Below are positions 51,667-59,959 of a DNA stretch of 64,000 nt, piece after piece. How positions within the stretch are numbered: the first letter of the stretch is position 1; every line of letters starts with the position of its first letter. The notes beneath the pieces are model-generated. The model did no database searches and was not told the DNA's origin. It saw only the letters and a program-made list of their open reading frames with translations. Position numbers and translations under genes: made by a program. Source of the stretch: Amarobacter sp964507025. Lineage in GTDB: Bacteria > Chloroflexota > Dehalococcoidia > Tepidiformales > Tepidiformaceae. Location: NCBI GenBank assembly GCA_964507025.1, contig CAZDOK010000015.1, positions 8,125 through 72,124 on the forward strand, written 5' to 3'.

Positions 51667-52575
51667 TCAGTCGTGAAGCGTCACGAGGCTCCCATCATAC
51701 TTGCGCCCCCGGATTGCGGCACGAATCCGCCGTAACGCCGACCCCACGCCCGATGGGTCGCGCCGCGCCGCGCTCGCCTCCACCAGATGGCAGACCTCTC
51801 GATAGCCAAGCCTCGCATACGCCGCCACCGCAGGCGTGTTGTTCGGGTCTACCGTCAGCACAACGTGATCGCAGTACTCCAGCAACGCCTCGGTCACCGC
51901 ACTCGTGGCCGCTGTCGCGAACCCATGCCCCCGGTACGAAGGGTGCGTGAACACGTTCCCCACCACGGCAACGCCCTCGTGCCGCGAAACCACGTGTGTC
52001 CCCGCCGCCGCCACCAGCCGCCCGTCCCTGACCACGCCCCGGTACACTCCGTTGTCGATGTGGTCCGGCACGTAGTAGCTGGGCCCGCCTTCGCTCCCGT
52101 ACAGGCTGTTGAGCTTCCGAATGTCGAGCCCCGAAAGCACCACCGTCGACACGCCGTGCACCGGCTCGAACGCATGACGGTCGACACCCATCCGGATCAT
52201 CGGCTGCTGCGTCGCCAGCCGGTACACCCGCCGCAGGGCCTCCAGGTGCTGTGGCTGGCATGTCGCATACGTTTGCGCGGTCCCAGGGTGGATGGTCAGA
52301 ATCGCCAGCACCGCGTCCTGGTCGCCCATCACGAACGTCGCGTCGCCCAGCCCGCCCCGGCTGTGCAGCACCAGTCCCGTCCCGGTCGTGCCCCGTGCGT
52401 AATACCACCGCGTTCGTGGAAACAGCGCCGGCTCCAGCTGCCCCAGTGCGTAGGCCGTGTACTCCACCCGTGGCGCGAGGATCGAACGAATGGCCTGCGG
52501 GTCCGTCAACGGCTGGACAACATAATCCAGCCGCTTCCGGGCCACCCCTTGCCACCGCACCTCGCGCTCCGCCAT
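51667..52575 (-). CDS. GNAT-fold acetyltransferase, long form
   Basis: A 302-residue protein. The N-terminal half (about 1-150) resembles a diverged acetyltransferase or ligand-binding half. The C-terminal half has the acetyl-CoA motif VVGNVFTHPSYRGHGFATAA and TPAVAAYARLGYREVCHLVE. It overlaps the PfkB stop (TGATG). Position inside the methyl-cycle block hints at a related role, but the substrate is unknown. The C-terminus is basic (RRIRAAIRGRK). Confidence 0.75.
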   Translation of the reverse strand: MAEREVRWQGVARKRLDYVVQPLTDPQAIRSILAPRVEYTAYALGQLEPALFPRTRWYYARGTTGTGLVLHSRGGLGDATFVMGDQDAVLAILTIHPGTAQTYATCQPQHLEALRRVYRLATQQPMIRMGVDRHAFEPVHGVSTVVLSGLDIRKLNSLYGSEGGPSYYVPDHIDNGVYRGVVRDGRLVAAAGTHVVSRHEGVAVVGNVFTHPSYRGHGFATAATSAVTEALLEYCDHVVLTVDPNNTPAVAAYARLGYREVCHLVEASAARRDPSGVGSALRRIRAAIRGRKYDGSLVTLHD

Positions 52576-53489
52576 CAGCCATCGACCTCGAAGTGCGTGA
52601 GCTCCCGGAACTGCCGGTAACGCGCATCGACTTCCTCCCGCGTGAGCGTCAGCAATCTCGATGGTCCCAGTCCCTCGACCGAGAACGACGCCACGGTGGA
52701 CCCGTAGATGATCGCCCGCCGGATGTCCCGCCGGGTCACCTCCCTCACGGTGTCGAGGTAGCCGAGGAATCCCCCCGCGAACGCATCTCCGGCGCCCGTC
52801 GGGTCGACCACATCCTCCAGCGGATACCCCGGCGCCACGAAGTAGTCCTCACCGCTCACGAACGCCGCCCCGTATTCGCCCAGCTTCACGATCACGCCCT
52901 TCACGCCGTTCGAAACGAGGTCACGGCCAGCCTTCGCGATGCTCGGCATCTGTGCCAGTTCCCGAACCTCGCTCTCATTCAGCGTCACGAAGTCTGCCTT
53001 CTGGATCGTTTGCCGCAGCTCGTCTGGCGTCTCGTCGATGAACATCTTGATGGTGTCGACCAGCGTCACCTTCGGCTCGCGCAACCCCGAGAGCAGTTCG
53101 CGCTGGTACACCGGGTGGCCGGCGGCGAGGCATGCTGCCGTGCAGTCATCCCACTCGGGCAGCAGGGGTGGCAGGTGTTCGATGCTCACCCCCAGCTCCG
53201 GGTACCACGTCTCTCGCGAGTTCATGTCGTAGCTGTACCGCGCGCCCCACCGGCTCGTCTTCCCACCGGCGATGGTCTGCAGCCCCGAAAGGTCGATCCC
53301 CGGGCGCTCCAGCTTGCGCCGCATCTCATCGGGGAAGTCCTCGCCGACCACCGCGAGCAGCCGCACGTCCGTAAACAGCGACCCGGCAAGCGCCGCGCAC
53401 GTCGCCGAACCCCCCAGGGAGTTCGTCACCTTCGTGAATGGCGTCTCGATGTCGTCGATCGCCACCCACCCCGATACCAGCATCGTCAT
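52575..53489 (-). CDS. PfkB family carbohydrate/nucleoside kinase (candidate adenosine kinase)
   Basis: A 304-residue protein. The start is the ATG at 53489, with GGGAG upstream and overlapping the mtnP stop. N-terminal signature is TNSLGGSATCAALAGSLFTD and the catalytic signature is VVDPTGAGDAFAGGFLGYL, with the base Asp in GAGD. PfkB kinases phosphorylate sugars or nucleosides. Placed between mtnP and ahcY, phosphorylation of the adenosine released by AhcY is the best guess; a sugar kinase cannot be excluded. Confidence 0.85.
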   Translation of the reverse strand: MTMLVSGWVAIDDIETPFTKVTNSLGGSATCAALAGSLFTDVRLLAVVGEDFPDEMRRKLERPGIDLSGLQTIAGGKTSRWGARYSYDMNSRETWYPELGVSIEHLPPLLPEWDDCTAACLAAGHPVYQRELLSGLREPKVTLVDTIKMFIDETPDELRQTIQKADFVTLNESEVRELAQMPSIAKAGRDLVSNGVKGVIVKLGEYGAAFVSGEDYFVAPGYPLEDVVDPTGAGDAFAGGFLGYLDTVREVTRRDIRRAIIYGSTVASFSVEGLGPSRLLTLTREEVDARYRQFRELTHFEVDG

Positions 53490-54364
53490 TCTGTTGCTCC
53501 CAGCCGGCGCGCCAGGATCGGCCCCAGCCGCCGCCGGTTCTCTTCGTCGATCGTCTCCGGGCTCGTCACCAGGGCTGCCTCCAGTACGGTCGCACACCCG
53601 CACCCGTCCCGTCCTGGCAACGATCGGGCCAGGTTTCGCACAGCCTGTTGCGCCGCCGCCACGTTCTGCCGAAGCGTGTCGAACACCGTCCGCGCGTCAA
53701 CCGCCTCGTGGCCCGCGTGCCCCGCGTCGTAGTCCGTCACCGCCGCCAGCGTCGCGTAGCAAAGCTCTGCCTCGCGCGCGAGCTTCGCCTCGGGCAGCGC
53801 CGTCATCCCCACGATGCTCGCGCCCCAGCCACGCTGCAATTCGCCCTCGGCGCGGGTCCCGAAAGCCGGCCCTTCAATCACCACGTAGGTTCCACCCGGG
53901 TGCACGATCGCTCCCGCCGCCGCCGCGGCGCCCCTGGCTGCCTCGCGCATCGCCCCGCAGAACGGCTCCGCGAACGCGATGTGCGCCACCACACCATTCC
54001 CGAAAAACGTCGCTGGCCGTCCGCCGTTCGTCCTATCGATCAGCTGGTCCGGCGTCACCATGTGTCCCGGCTCGAAATCCCCTCGCAGACTCCCGACTGC
54101 GGAGATCGACACCACCCGCTCGACCCCCAGTTGCTTCAGCGCCCAGAAGTTCGCGCGCTGTGGCAGCTCTGACGGCAACAGCCGGTGTCCCCGTCCATGC
54201 CGCGCCAGGAATGCCACCCGGGTGCCTTCCAGCGTCCCAATCCGGATTGCGTCGCTCGGCCGGCCGAATGGCGTGTCGACCTCCACCTCCCTGGTGGCGC
54301 CGAGCCCGGGCATGTCGTAGAACCCCGACCCGCCGATGACCGCAAGGGGAATCGAACCTGTCAC
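53486..54364 (-). CDS. mtnP: 5'-methylthioadenosine phosphorylase family (MTAP)
   Basis: A 292-residue protein with a GTG start (MTGSIPLAVIGGSGFYDMPG). Phosphate/ribose-site motifs are RVAFLARHGRGHRLLPSELP, SISAVGSLRGDFEPGHMVTP and VVIEGPAFGTRAEGELQRGW, with late GASIVGMTALPEAKLAREAE. It splits MTA to adenine and methylthioribose-1-phosphate. MTA is the by-product of polyamine synthesis. The ATP-free salvage pairs with mtnA upstream, and with apt for adenine. The first in-frame ATG further upstream extends 120 residues into a neighbouring region and is rejected. Confidence 0.93.
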   Translation of the reverse strand: MTGSIPLAVIGGSGFYDMPGLGATREVEVDTPFGRPSDAIRIGTLEGTRVAFLARHGRGHRLLPSELPQRANFWALKQLGVERVVSISAVGSLRGDFEPGHMVTPDQLIDRTNGGRPATFFGNGVVAHIAFAEPFCGAMREAARGAAAAAGAIVHPGGTYVVIEGPAFGTRAEGELQRGWGASIVGMTALPEAKLAREAELCYATLAAVTDYDAGHAGHEAVDARTVFDTLRQNVAAAQQAVRNLARSLPGRDGCGCATVLEAALVTSPETIDEENRRRLGPILARRLGATE

Positions 54365-54413
54365 GCAATCCCTGTCTCGTGGAGATAGCTGAAGTGTACG
54401 GCTTCGGCGCCCA

Positions 54414-55436
54414 TTATGGCTGGGCGATGAGCTCCGCGAGCGACCGTTCGTATGGCGGCCGGGCCAACCCGCGCTCCGTGATGATCGCGGTGATGAGCTC
54501 AGCCGGCGTGACATCGAACGCCGGGTTGTACGCACCGATGCCCTGGGGGCTCCAGCGCTGCCCGCCAAACCCCCCGACTTCGTGCTCGGGCCGGAACTCG
54601 ATCGGTATGCCCGCTCCGCTTGTGCAATCCGGGTCGATCGTCGTTCGCGGCGCCGCGATATAGAACGGCACGCGATGCCGCGCCCCCACCACCGCCAGCC
54701 CGTACGTGCCGATCTTGTTCGCGCTGTCACCGTTCATCGCTATCCGGTCCGCCCCCGTGATCACCGCCTGTACCCGCCCCGAAGCGATCAGCGCCGCCGC
54801 GGCCGTATCGGGCACCAGCGATGTTGGGATGCCTGCCCGCGCAAGCTCCCATGCGGTCAGCCGTGCCCCCTGGAGCAACGGCCGCGTCTCCGTCGCATAG
54901 CATCGCTCCAGGCGCCCCTCATCGTGGGCAACGCGGATGACCCCAACTGCTGTGCCGATGCCACCCGTCGCGAGTGCACCCGCATTGCAATGCGTGAGCA
55001 CCGCCGCCCCCTCTGGGAGCAGCCCTGCACCGTGGCGCCCCAGGGCCAGGTCTTCGTGCAGGCGGCGTTCCATGTGTCCGTGTACCAGCTTCCAGAGCAG
55101 CGTTCGCCGGTGCTCCCGCGCCACACCCAGGGCTGCCTCGAGCGCCTTCCCTGCGCCCCACGAAAGCTCCACCGCCGTCGGCCTCGTCGATGCGATCTCG
55201 TCCGCTGCGCACCGCAACTCCTCATCGCGCACGCCGCGTTCCTCTGCGGCCACGGCCACCCCTGCCATTCCGCAAGTTCCAAGCAGTGGTGCGCCCCGCA
55301 CCCGCAGCGCCGCGATCGCCTCGCACATAGCCGCCACCGTGTCGATCCGCCGCCACACCTCGCGCGCCGGCAGCTCCGTCTGGTCCAGGATCTCCACCGC
55401 TGGCGGAACCAGCCTCACGGGCGAAAAGCTCTCCAT
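54414..55436 (-). CDS. mtnA: Methylthioribose-1-phosphate isomerase
   Basis: A 340-residue protein with the family features IAALRVRGAPLLGTCGMAGV, catalytic Cys150 in LTHCNAGALATGGIGTAVG, and catalytic Asp230 in VITGADRIAMNGDSANKIGT. Normal length. It converts methylthioribose-1-P to methylthioribulose-1-P in methionine salvage. The next salvage enzymes (mtnB, mtnC, mtnD) are not in this window. It is the first gene of the SAM-cycle block. Confidence 0.95.
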   Translation of the reverse strand: MESFSPVRLVPPAVEILDQTELPAREVWRRIDTVAAMCEAIAALRVRGAPLLGTCGMAGVAVAAEERGVRDEELRCAADEIASTRPTAVELSWGAGKALEAALGVAREHRRTLLWKLVHGHMERRLHEDLALGRHGAGLLPEGAAVLTHCNAGALATGGIGTAVGVIRVAHDEGRLERCYATETRPLLQGARLTAWELARAGIPTSLVPDTAAAALIASGRVQAVITGADRIAMNGDSANKIGTYGLAVVGARHRVPFYIAAPRTTIDPDCTSGAGIPIEFRPEHEVGGFGGQRWSPQGIGAYNPAFDVTPAELITAIITERGLARPPYERSLAELIAQP

Positions 55437-55457
55437 GCCCTCAGTCTACCGGCACCG

Positions 55458-55901
55458 CTACCGCGCGGCCCGCACCGAACGCTCCACCTCTTTGAGGTCG
55501 TGTACCAGGCTTGCGCGTGTCCGCGCCTTCACTCCCTTGAGCACCTCGCTCACATGCTCGGTGAGCGCCACCGATACCGAGTTGACCAGGGTCCGGCCCG
55601 AGGCCGTCAGCTCGAGGCGTACCGCGCGCCGGTCGCCCAGGTCCCGCTTCCGCGAGATGTGGCCCGCGCGCTCCAGCCGGTCCAGCACACCGGTCACGGT
55701 CTGTGACTGTTGCGAAAGGTAGTCCGCCACCAGGTGCGGCTGCGGCCGTTCGAACGAGTCGATCGCCAGCAGCGTCACCGCCTGGATGAATGTCACCTCA
55801 TGATCGCGCATCAGCCGCTGGTCCAGCTCCCGCACGGTCGCATTCGTCGTCCTGTACAGACCCGTCACCAGTGCGAGTTCGTCTCCGGAATCCCCATTCA
55901 T
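55458..55901 (-). CDS. MarR family transcriptional regulator
   Basis: A 147-residue protein with the start at MNGDSGDELALVTGLYRTTN; an ATG 48 bases earlier is less likely. It is a winged-helix protein with the MarR core LVADYLSQQSQTVTGVLDRL then GHISRKRDLGDRRAVRLELT. It likely represses itself or neighbours and releases on ligand. A dyad ATGGT-AGC-ACCAT lies 8 bases upstream of the ATG. It precedes mtnA by about 20 bases on the same strand. Confidence 0.88.
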   Translation of the reverse strand: MNGDSGDELALVTGLYRTTNATVRELDQRLMRDHEVTFIQAVTLLAIDSFERPQPHLVADYLSQQSQTVTGVLDRLERAGHISRKRDLGDRRAVRLELTASGRTLVNSVSVALTEHVSEVLKGVKARTRASLVHDLKEVERSVRAAR

Positions 55902-55908
55902 GATTTCG

Positions 55909-55921
55909 ATGGTAGCACCAT
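55909..55921. promoter_or_regulatory. Possible MarR operator ATGGT-AGC-ACCAT
   Basis: A perfect 5-bp dyad with a 3-base spacer lies just upstream of the MarR start. The position suits autorepression. No binding data can be inferred from sequence alone. Confidence 0.35.
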
Positions 55922-56026
55922 GGATCAGCAACGAACGGGTAAGCCACAACGCGAAGACCGATCTGTCACGTACCTTTCCGGCCCCCGCCCCGCACCTTCA
56001 ACCCGCGACAGACAGAACGAGCAAGG

Positions 56027-56539
56027 TCAATACGTCAGCAGGCTCTGCACCGCATACCCCTCGAGCCTGCCCCGCCCACCAAGTGCCTCAAGCTCCACCG
56101 CAAAACCAAAACCCGCGACCACCCCACCAATCAGTTCAACCAGCTTGGCCGTCGCCAGTGCCGTCCCGCCGGTCGCCAGCAGGTCGTCGACGATGTAGGC
56201 GCGTGTTCCCGCCGCGAGCGCATCCTCGTGGATGTCCAGCCGGCTCTCACCGTACTCCAGCGAATACTCCACCGTCTGCCGCGCCGCCGGGAGCTTCCCT
56301 TCTTTTCGGACCGGCACGAACGGCAGGCCCAGGCGGTCAGCCACTGGCGCCCCGAACACGAACCCGCGCGACTCGATCCCCACCACGGCCTCTGCCTCCC
56401 GCACGCGGGCGTCTTTCGTTAGCGCGTCGAGCACTTCCCGGAATGCCTCCGGCGCTGCCAGCAGCGGCGTGATGTCCCGGAACAGGATCCCCGGCCGCGG
56501 GAAGTCTGGCACATCGCGGATGTACGCCTTCAGGTCCAT
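56027..56539 (-). CDS. apt: Adenine phosphoribosyltransferase
   Basis: A 170-residue protein starting MDLKAYIRDVPDFPRPGILF, the normal Apt start and length. It carries AVVGIESRGFVFGAPVADRL and the PRPP-binding VDDLLATGGTALATAKLVEL. It converts adenine and PRPP to AMP, so it recovers the adenine made by MtnP. It lies about 125 bases before the MarR gene on the same strand. Confidence 0.95.
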   Translation of the reverse strand: MDLKAYIRDVPDFPRPGILFRDITPLLAAPEAFREVLDALTKDARVREAEAVVGIESRGFVFGAPVADRLGLPFVPVRKEGKLPAARQTVEYSLEYGESRLDIHEDALAAGTRAYIVDDLLATGGTALATAKLVELIGGVVAGFGFAVELEALGGRGRLEGYAVQSLLTY

Positions 56540-56564
56540 CGTCGCGATGATACCGCCCGCCGGC

Positions 56565-57812
56565 CTACGCGGCGATGAATCCCAGCGGCTCCCACCGCTG
56601 ACCAAGCAGCTCCTCATGCGGCACTCCCAGCCACCCATCGATGACGGTCGCGTACACGCGGCGGAAATCGGTTGTGTACGGCACGTTCCCGTCATCCACG
56701 AGTGCGGCCAGGTCCGGCGCGTCTCCGTACAACCCGGCGCGCACGCCGTTCCCCAGCGCAAACAGCACGCTGCCAGCCCCGTGGTCAGTGCCGCCGTTGG
56801 CGTTCTCCTCCACCCGCCGGCCGAACTCACTCCAGGTCAGCACCAGCACGTCATCCGCCTTCCCATGGGCCGCCAGGTCCTGGTAGAACGCGCTCAGCCC
56901 CCCATCGAGCGCCTCCATCAACCCGGTGTGCTCGTCTGCCTGGTTGTTGTGCGTGTCGAACCCGCCGAGCGTGATGTGCCCTACCCGCATCCCCAGGTCC
57001 CCCACGATCGCCTCCGCCAGCACCGAAAGCCCCGACCCGAACGATGAGTCCGGGTACTCCACCGCAGGCGCGTATGCCCGGTCGACTTCCTGCAACAGCT
57101 TCGAGCTCGACATTGCCGTCTCCACCGTCGTCTCGAGCAACGCCCCGTACGGCGAGGCCGCCGGGTACTGCTCGTACAGCTTCAACATGGTCGCCGTGCG
57201 CCCGTGGCCGGGATCCGCGAGCCTCCCGCCGACCTTCACGCCGTAGTCCTCGGGACTCCGCACCGAAGGCACCGCCACCTTCGGCGTGCGCATCTCTTCG
57301 GGCGTCGACGCCCCCACGTTGAATCCCAGGAACGGATCGTGCTCGTCGCTCTCCAGCTTCTCTAGCGTCCGCCCGAGCCAGCCGTTGTCGAGCTCCATCT
57401 TCGGGTCGCCTGCCTGCCAGATCGCCATCGACTTGAAGTGGCTGTAGTTCTGTCCCGGGTACCCGACGCCACGCACGACCGCCAGCTTCCCCGCATCCCA
57501 CAGCCCCTTCATCCCCGTGAGCGCCGGGTTGAGCCCATAGCCCTCTCCCAGCGGCAGCACCGCGTCCTCGGCGATTCCCAACGTCGATCGCGCGGACCGG
57601 TACGTCGGGTCCGAGGCGGGCACCAGCGTGTTCAGCCCGTCGTTCCCGCCTGCCAGTTGCACGAGCACCAGCGTCTTCTTGCTGGTCGGGTCCACCACTG
57701 CGCTGCTGTTCTGCGCCGCGAACGCGACCGCCCCCTTCAACAACGACTGGGCCGTCGTCCCGATGCTGACCAGGGCGACTCCGCCCTTCACAAAATCTCT
57801 CCGCGTGAGCAT
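56565..57812 (-). CDS. DUF1501 family protein with Tat signal
   Basis: A 415-residue protein. The N-terminus is a twin-arginine signal (LTRRDFVKGGVALVSIGTTA). The body has KKTLVLVQLAGGNDGLNTLV, with YPGQNYSHFKSMAIWQAGD and VLVLTWSEFGRRVEENANGG then TDHGAGSVLFALG, all typical of DUF1501. The fold is alkaline-phosphatase/sulfatase-like, but the function is unproved. It is always found next to a DUF1800 gene, as here (20 bases downstream of it). Confidence 0.9.
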   Translation of the reverse strand: MLTRRDFVKGGVALVSIGTTAQSLLKGAVAFAAQNSSAVVDPTSKKTLVLVQLAGGNDGLNTLVPASDPTYRSARSTLGIAEDAVLPLGEGYGLNPALTGMKGLWDAGKLAVVRGVGYPGQNYSHFKSMAIWQAGDPKMELDNGWLGRTLEKLESDEHDPFLGFNVGASTPEEMRTPKVAVPSVRSPEDYGVKVGGRLADPGHGRTATMLKLYEQYPAASPYGALLETTVETAMSSSKLLQEVDRAYAPAVEYPDSSFGSGLSVLAEAIVGDLGMRVGHITLGGFDTHNNQADEHTGLMEALDGGLSAFYQDLAAHGKADDVLVLTWSEFGRRVEENANGGTDHGAGSVLFALGNGVRAGLYGDAPDLAALVDDGNVPYTTDFRRVYATVIDGWLGVPHEELLGQRWEPLGFIAA

Positions 57813-57832
57813 GGTGCTCCTCCTTGGTGGGG

Positions 57833-59452
57833 TTAGACGAGCTGGTATTCCGGGCTGGCCAGCACCAGGTACGCGACCGTCGCCGCCCGCTCCGGCCCGG
57901 CCGGCACTGTCGCAGCGTGCGCGTAGAGCGCCTCCCGCGAACCCTCCGCGATGTCGTCATCGACCAGCGCCTTGAGCGCCGTGTCGACCATGTCCTCGAT
58001 GGTTGCCTGCCCCTCCAGCGACGGGATTGCAATCGGCCGCCCACGCGGGAACAGAAACGCATCCAGGAAGTTCACCCGCCCGAAAAACGTTCCCGAGGAG
58101 AGCCACGCCTCACCGCCGGGCCAGCCCGCAACGCTCGGCGGTTCGAACAACCGCTGGTCCATTCCGGCTGCGCTTTGCTCGATCGTCTGCCAGTTCGTCT
58201 CGATGCCCAGCGCGCGCACTGCTCCCACGGCGAACTCCACCGGGCTCCGTACCAGCGACCGGTACGCCCGCATCGACCAGAACTCGTCGCTCAACAGGAT
58301 CGCCCGCACCACCTCGCGGACGCTGTGGCCCGATGCGTCCCACACCTCCACCAGCCTGTCGATCGTCTTGTCGTCGGGGTCGCGGTACGCCAGCTCGCTG
58401 AACAGCCGCCGCGTGATGAACCGCCCCGTTGCCGGCTGCTCCATGATGATGCGCACGATGTCCTCGCCGCCAAAACTGCCCGTCTCGCCGAGGAAGGTCT
58501 TGCTGTCCGCGTCATGCAGCCGTGGCTCCAGCCGGAACTCTGGCTCCCACGCCGCCCACATCTGGTTGAGCCACTCGTCCCGCTCCCGCTCGCTCAGCCC
58601 CTCCGGTGGCCGGTCGCGCGCTGGGCGCGTCAACCGCCACCCCGTGAACGCCCGCGCGCTCTCCCGCACGTCCTCCTCCGTGTAGTTGCCCTCCCCCATC
58701 GAGAAGAGCTCCATGAGTTCCCGCGCGTAGTTCTCGTTCGGATGCGCCTTTGTGCTTTCGATGGTGTTCAGGTAGAGCATCATCGCCGCGTCCTTGCTCA
58801 CCGCCTGCAACAGGTCGTCGTACCGGCCCAGCGCATGCGCCCGGAAGAGTTCGTTCTGTCGCACCATCTGCTTGGCCGCCTGGATCCCCACCTGGCTCAC
58901 CTGCGAGGTCAACAATCCGTGCCACGTGTACGTCATCCGCTCCTCCAGCGGCCGCGCCGTGTACGCCATGCGCGTCAGCCACCAGCGCTGCATGTCGCGG
59001 ATGAGCGGCGCCCGCTTCCCATCCAGTCCGCGGCCTGGTGTCGTCAGGTTGAACGCCTCTTTCGCGAGGCGCGCGTCGAGCGATGCGTTGTCGACCGTTT
59101 CGAACCCCAGCAGCCGGTCGACCGCGTCCTCCCGTTCCAGCTGTTCGAACGCCTCGATTTCCGCGAGGCTCCCTCCCCAGCCCGCCCGCCGCAGCAAGTG
59201 GGCAGCTTGCGCCCACGTTGCCTCAATGGGCCGATCCTGGTCAGGCGTCGGCGTTGGCATTGCTGCCCCCGGCTCCTCCGCTGCCGTCGAACCCGGGGAA
59301 CCCTCGCCTTCGGTGCCGGTCCGGGCGAGCACGGTGACGCCCGCCGCCGCCCCACCCGCGGCCACTGCGGCAACACCCGCGAGCAGCGCTCGCCGCGTCC
59401 GCCTGCGCGCCAGCGGCCCGTTGTCCGAGAATTCGTGTGATGACTCGTCCAT
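57833..59452 (-). CDS. DUF1800 family protein
   Basis: A 539-residue protein. I chose the ATG at 59452 (GGAG eight bases upstream); an ATG 12 bases earlier is an alternative. An RR-containing signal (ARRRTRRALLAGVAAVAAGG) suggests Tat export. Family motifs are AAHLLRRAGWGGSLAEIEAF, MTYTWHGLLTSQ, NENYARELMELFSMGEGNYT and FITRRLFSELAYRDPDDKT. The function is unknown; DUF1800/DUF1501 pairs are exported and widespread in several phyla. A Pro/Thr/Gly spacer follows the signal. Confidence 0.9.
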   Translation of the reverse strand: MDESSHEFSDNGPLARRRTRRALLAGVAAVAAGGAAAGVTVLARTGTEGEGSPGSTAAEEPGAAMPTPTPDQDRPIEATWAQAAHLLRRAGWGGSLAEIEAFEQLEREDAVDRLLGFETVDNASLDARLAKEAFNLTTPGRGLDGKRAPLIRDMQRWWLTRMAYTARPLEERMTYTWHGLLTSQVSQVGIQAAKQMVRQNELFRAHALGRYDDLLQAVSKDAAMMLYLNTIESTKAHPNENYARELMELFSMGEGNYTEEDVRESARAFTGWRLTRPARDRPPEGLSERERDEWLNQMWAAWEPEFRLEPRLHDADSKTFLGETGSFGGEDIVRIIMEQPATGRFITRRLFSELAYRDPDDKTIDRLVEVWDASGHSVREVVRAILLSDEFWSMRAYRSLVRSPVEFAVGAVRALGIETNWQTIEQSAAGMDQRLFEPPSVAGWPGGEAWLSSGTFFGRVNFLDAFLFPRGRPIAIPSLEGQATIEDMVDTALKALVDDDIAEGSREALYAHAATVPAGPERAATVAYLVLASPEYQLV

Positions 59453-59647
59453 GCCAAACTCCATCGCCCCGGCAAGTTCCCGGCTTGCCTTCGAAATGGC
59501 GCACACCTTCGGAAAGGTGACGGCCAGCGTGCGGCGGCCGCGGTTCAAATGCGCTTCCAACGAACGCCAGCGCGGAAAGCGTACTTAACCCCCCCGCGGC
59601 ACCTCCTGGCGGTGCGGCGCCATTACTCCGGTGTCGAAAGGCTGGTC
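59453..59647. other. Divergent intergenic region, 195 bp
   Basis: It lies between the DUF1800 gene and the small Pro/Thr-rich gene. No gene is visible. GTACTTAA near 59582 and a GC-rich stretch follow. No convincing -35/-10 pair is seen on either strand. Confidence 0.35.
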
Positions 59648-59959
59648 ATGGCGAACTCCCGCAAAGGCTTCACCCGCGAACGTCACAGTCCGCTAAAGCT
59701 CGCCCTCACAGGGGCCGCGGTCGCGGGCTTCGCGTTCGCCTGGGCAGGCTTCAGCCGCTCGCACGGTGGCGCCCCTGGCACGGCCGCAGGTCAGCAAACG
59801 GTCCTCCAGATCAGCGCACCAGTGCCCTCGGCGACCTCCACGCCGGTAGCCCCCTCAACGTCGCCGACGCCTATCCCCACACCCACGCTCGAGCCCACCC
59901 CCGCTCCCACAACCTCCGTCTCGGGCCCAACGGCACGCCGCCGGACCAGGGCCTCCTGA
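59648..59959 (+). CDS. Small membrane-anchored Pro/Thr-rich protein
   Basis: A 103-residue protein. The ATG at 59648 has AAAGG upstream. A basic N-terminus and one membrane helix (about 18-36, LALTGAAVAGFAFAWAGF) are followed by a 50-residue Pro/Ser/Thr-rich stalk (TPIPTPTLEPTPAPTT) and a basic end. It overlaps the heme-protein gene by one base (TGATG). The tail may span the cell wall. Function unknown; coupling to the next gene suggests they work together. Confidence 0.6.
   Translation: MANSRKGFTRERHSPLKLALTGAAVAGFAFAWAGFSRSHGGAPGTAAGQQTVLQISAPVPSATSTPVAPSTSPTPIPTPTLEPTPAPTTSVSGPTARRRTRAS

Noticed and set aside
53490..53603. Upstream extension of the PfkB kinase gene
   Set aside because: It lies inside the end of mtnP and adds a non-conserved Arg/Gly/Pro-rich tail. 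The ATG at 53489 overlaps the mtnP stop and has GGGAG upstream.
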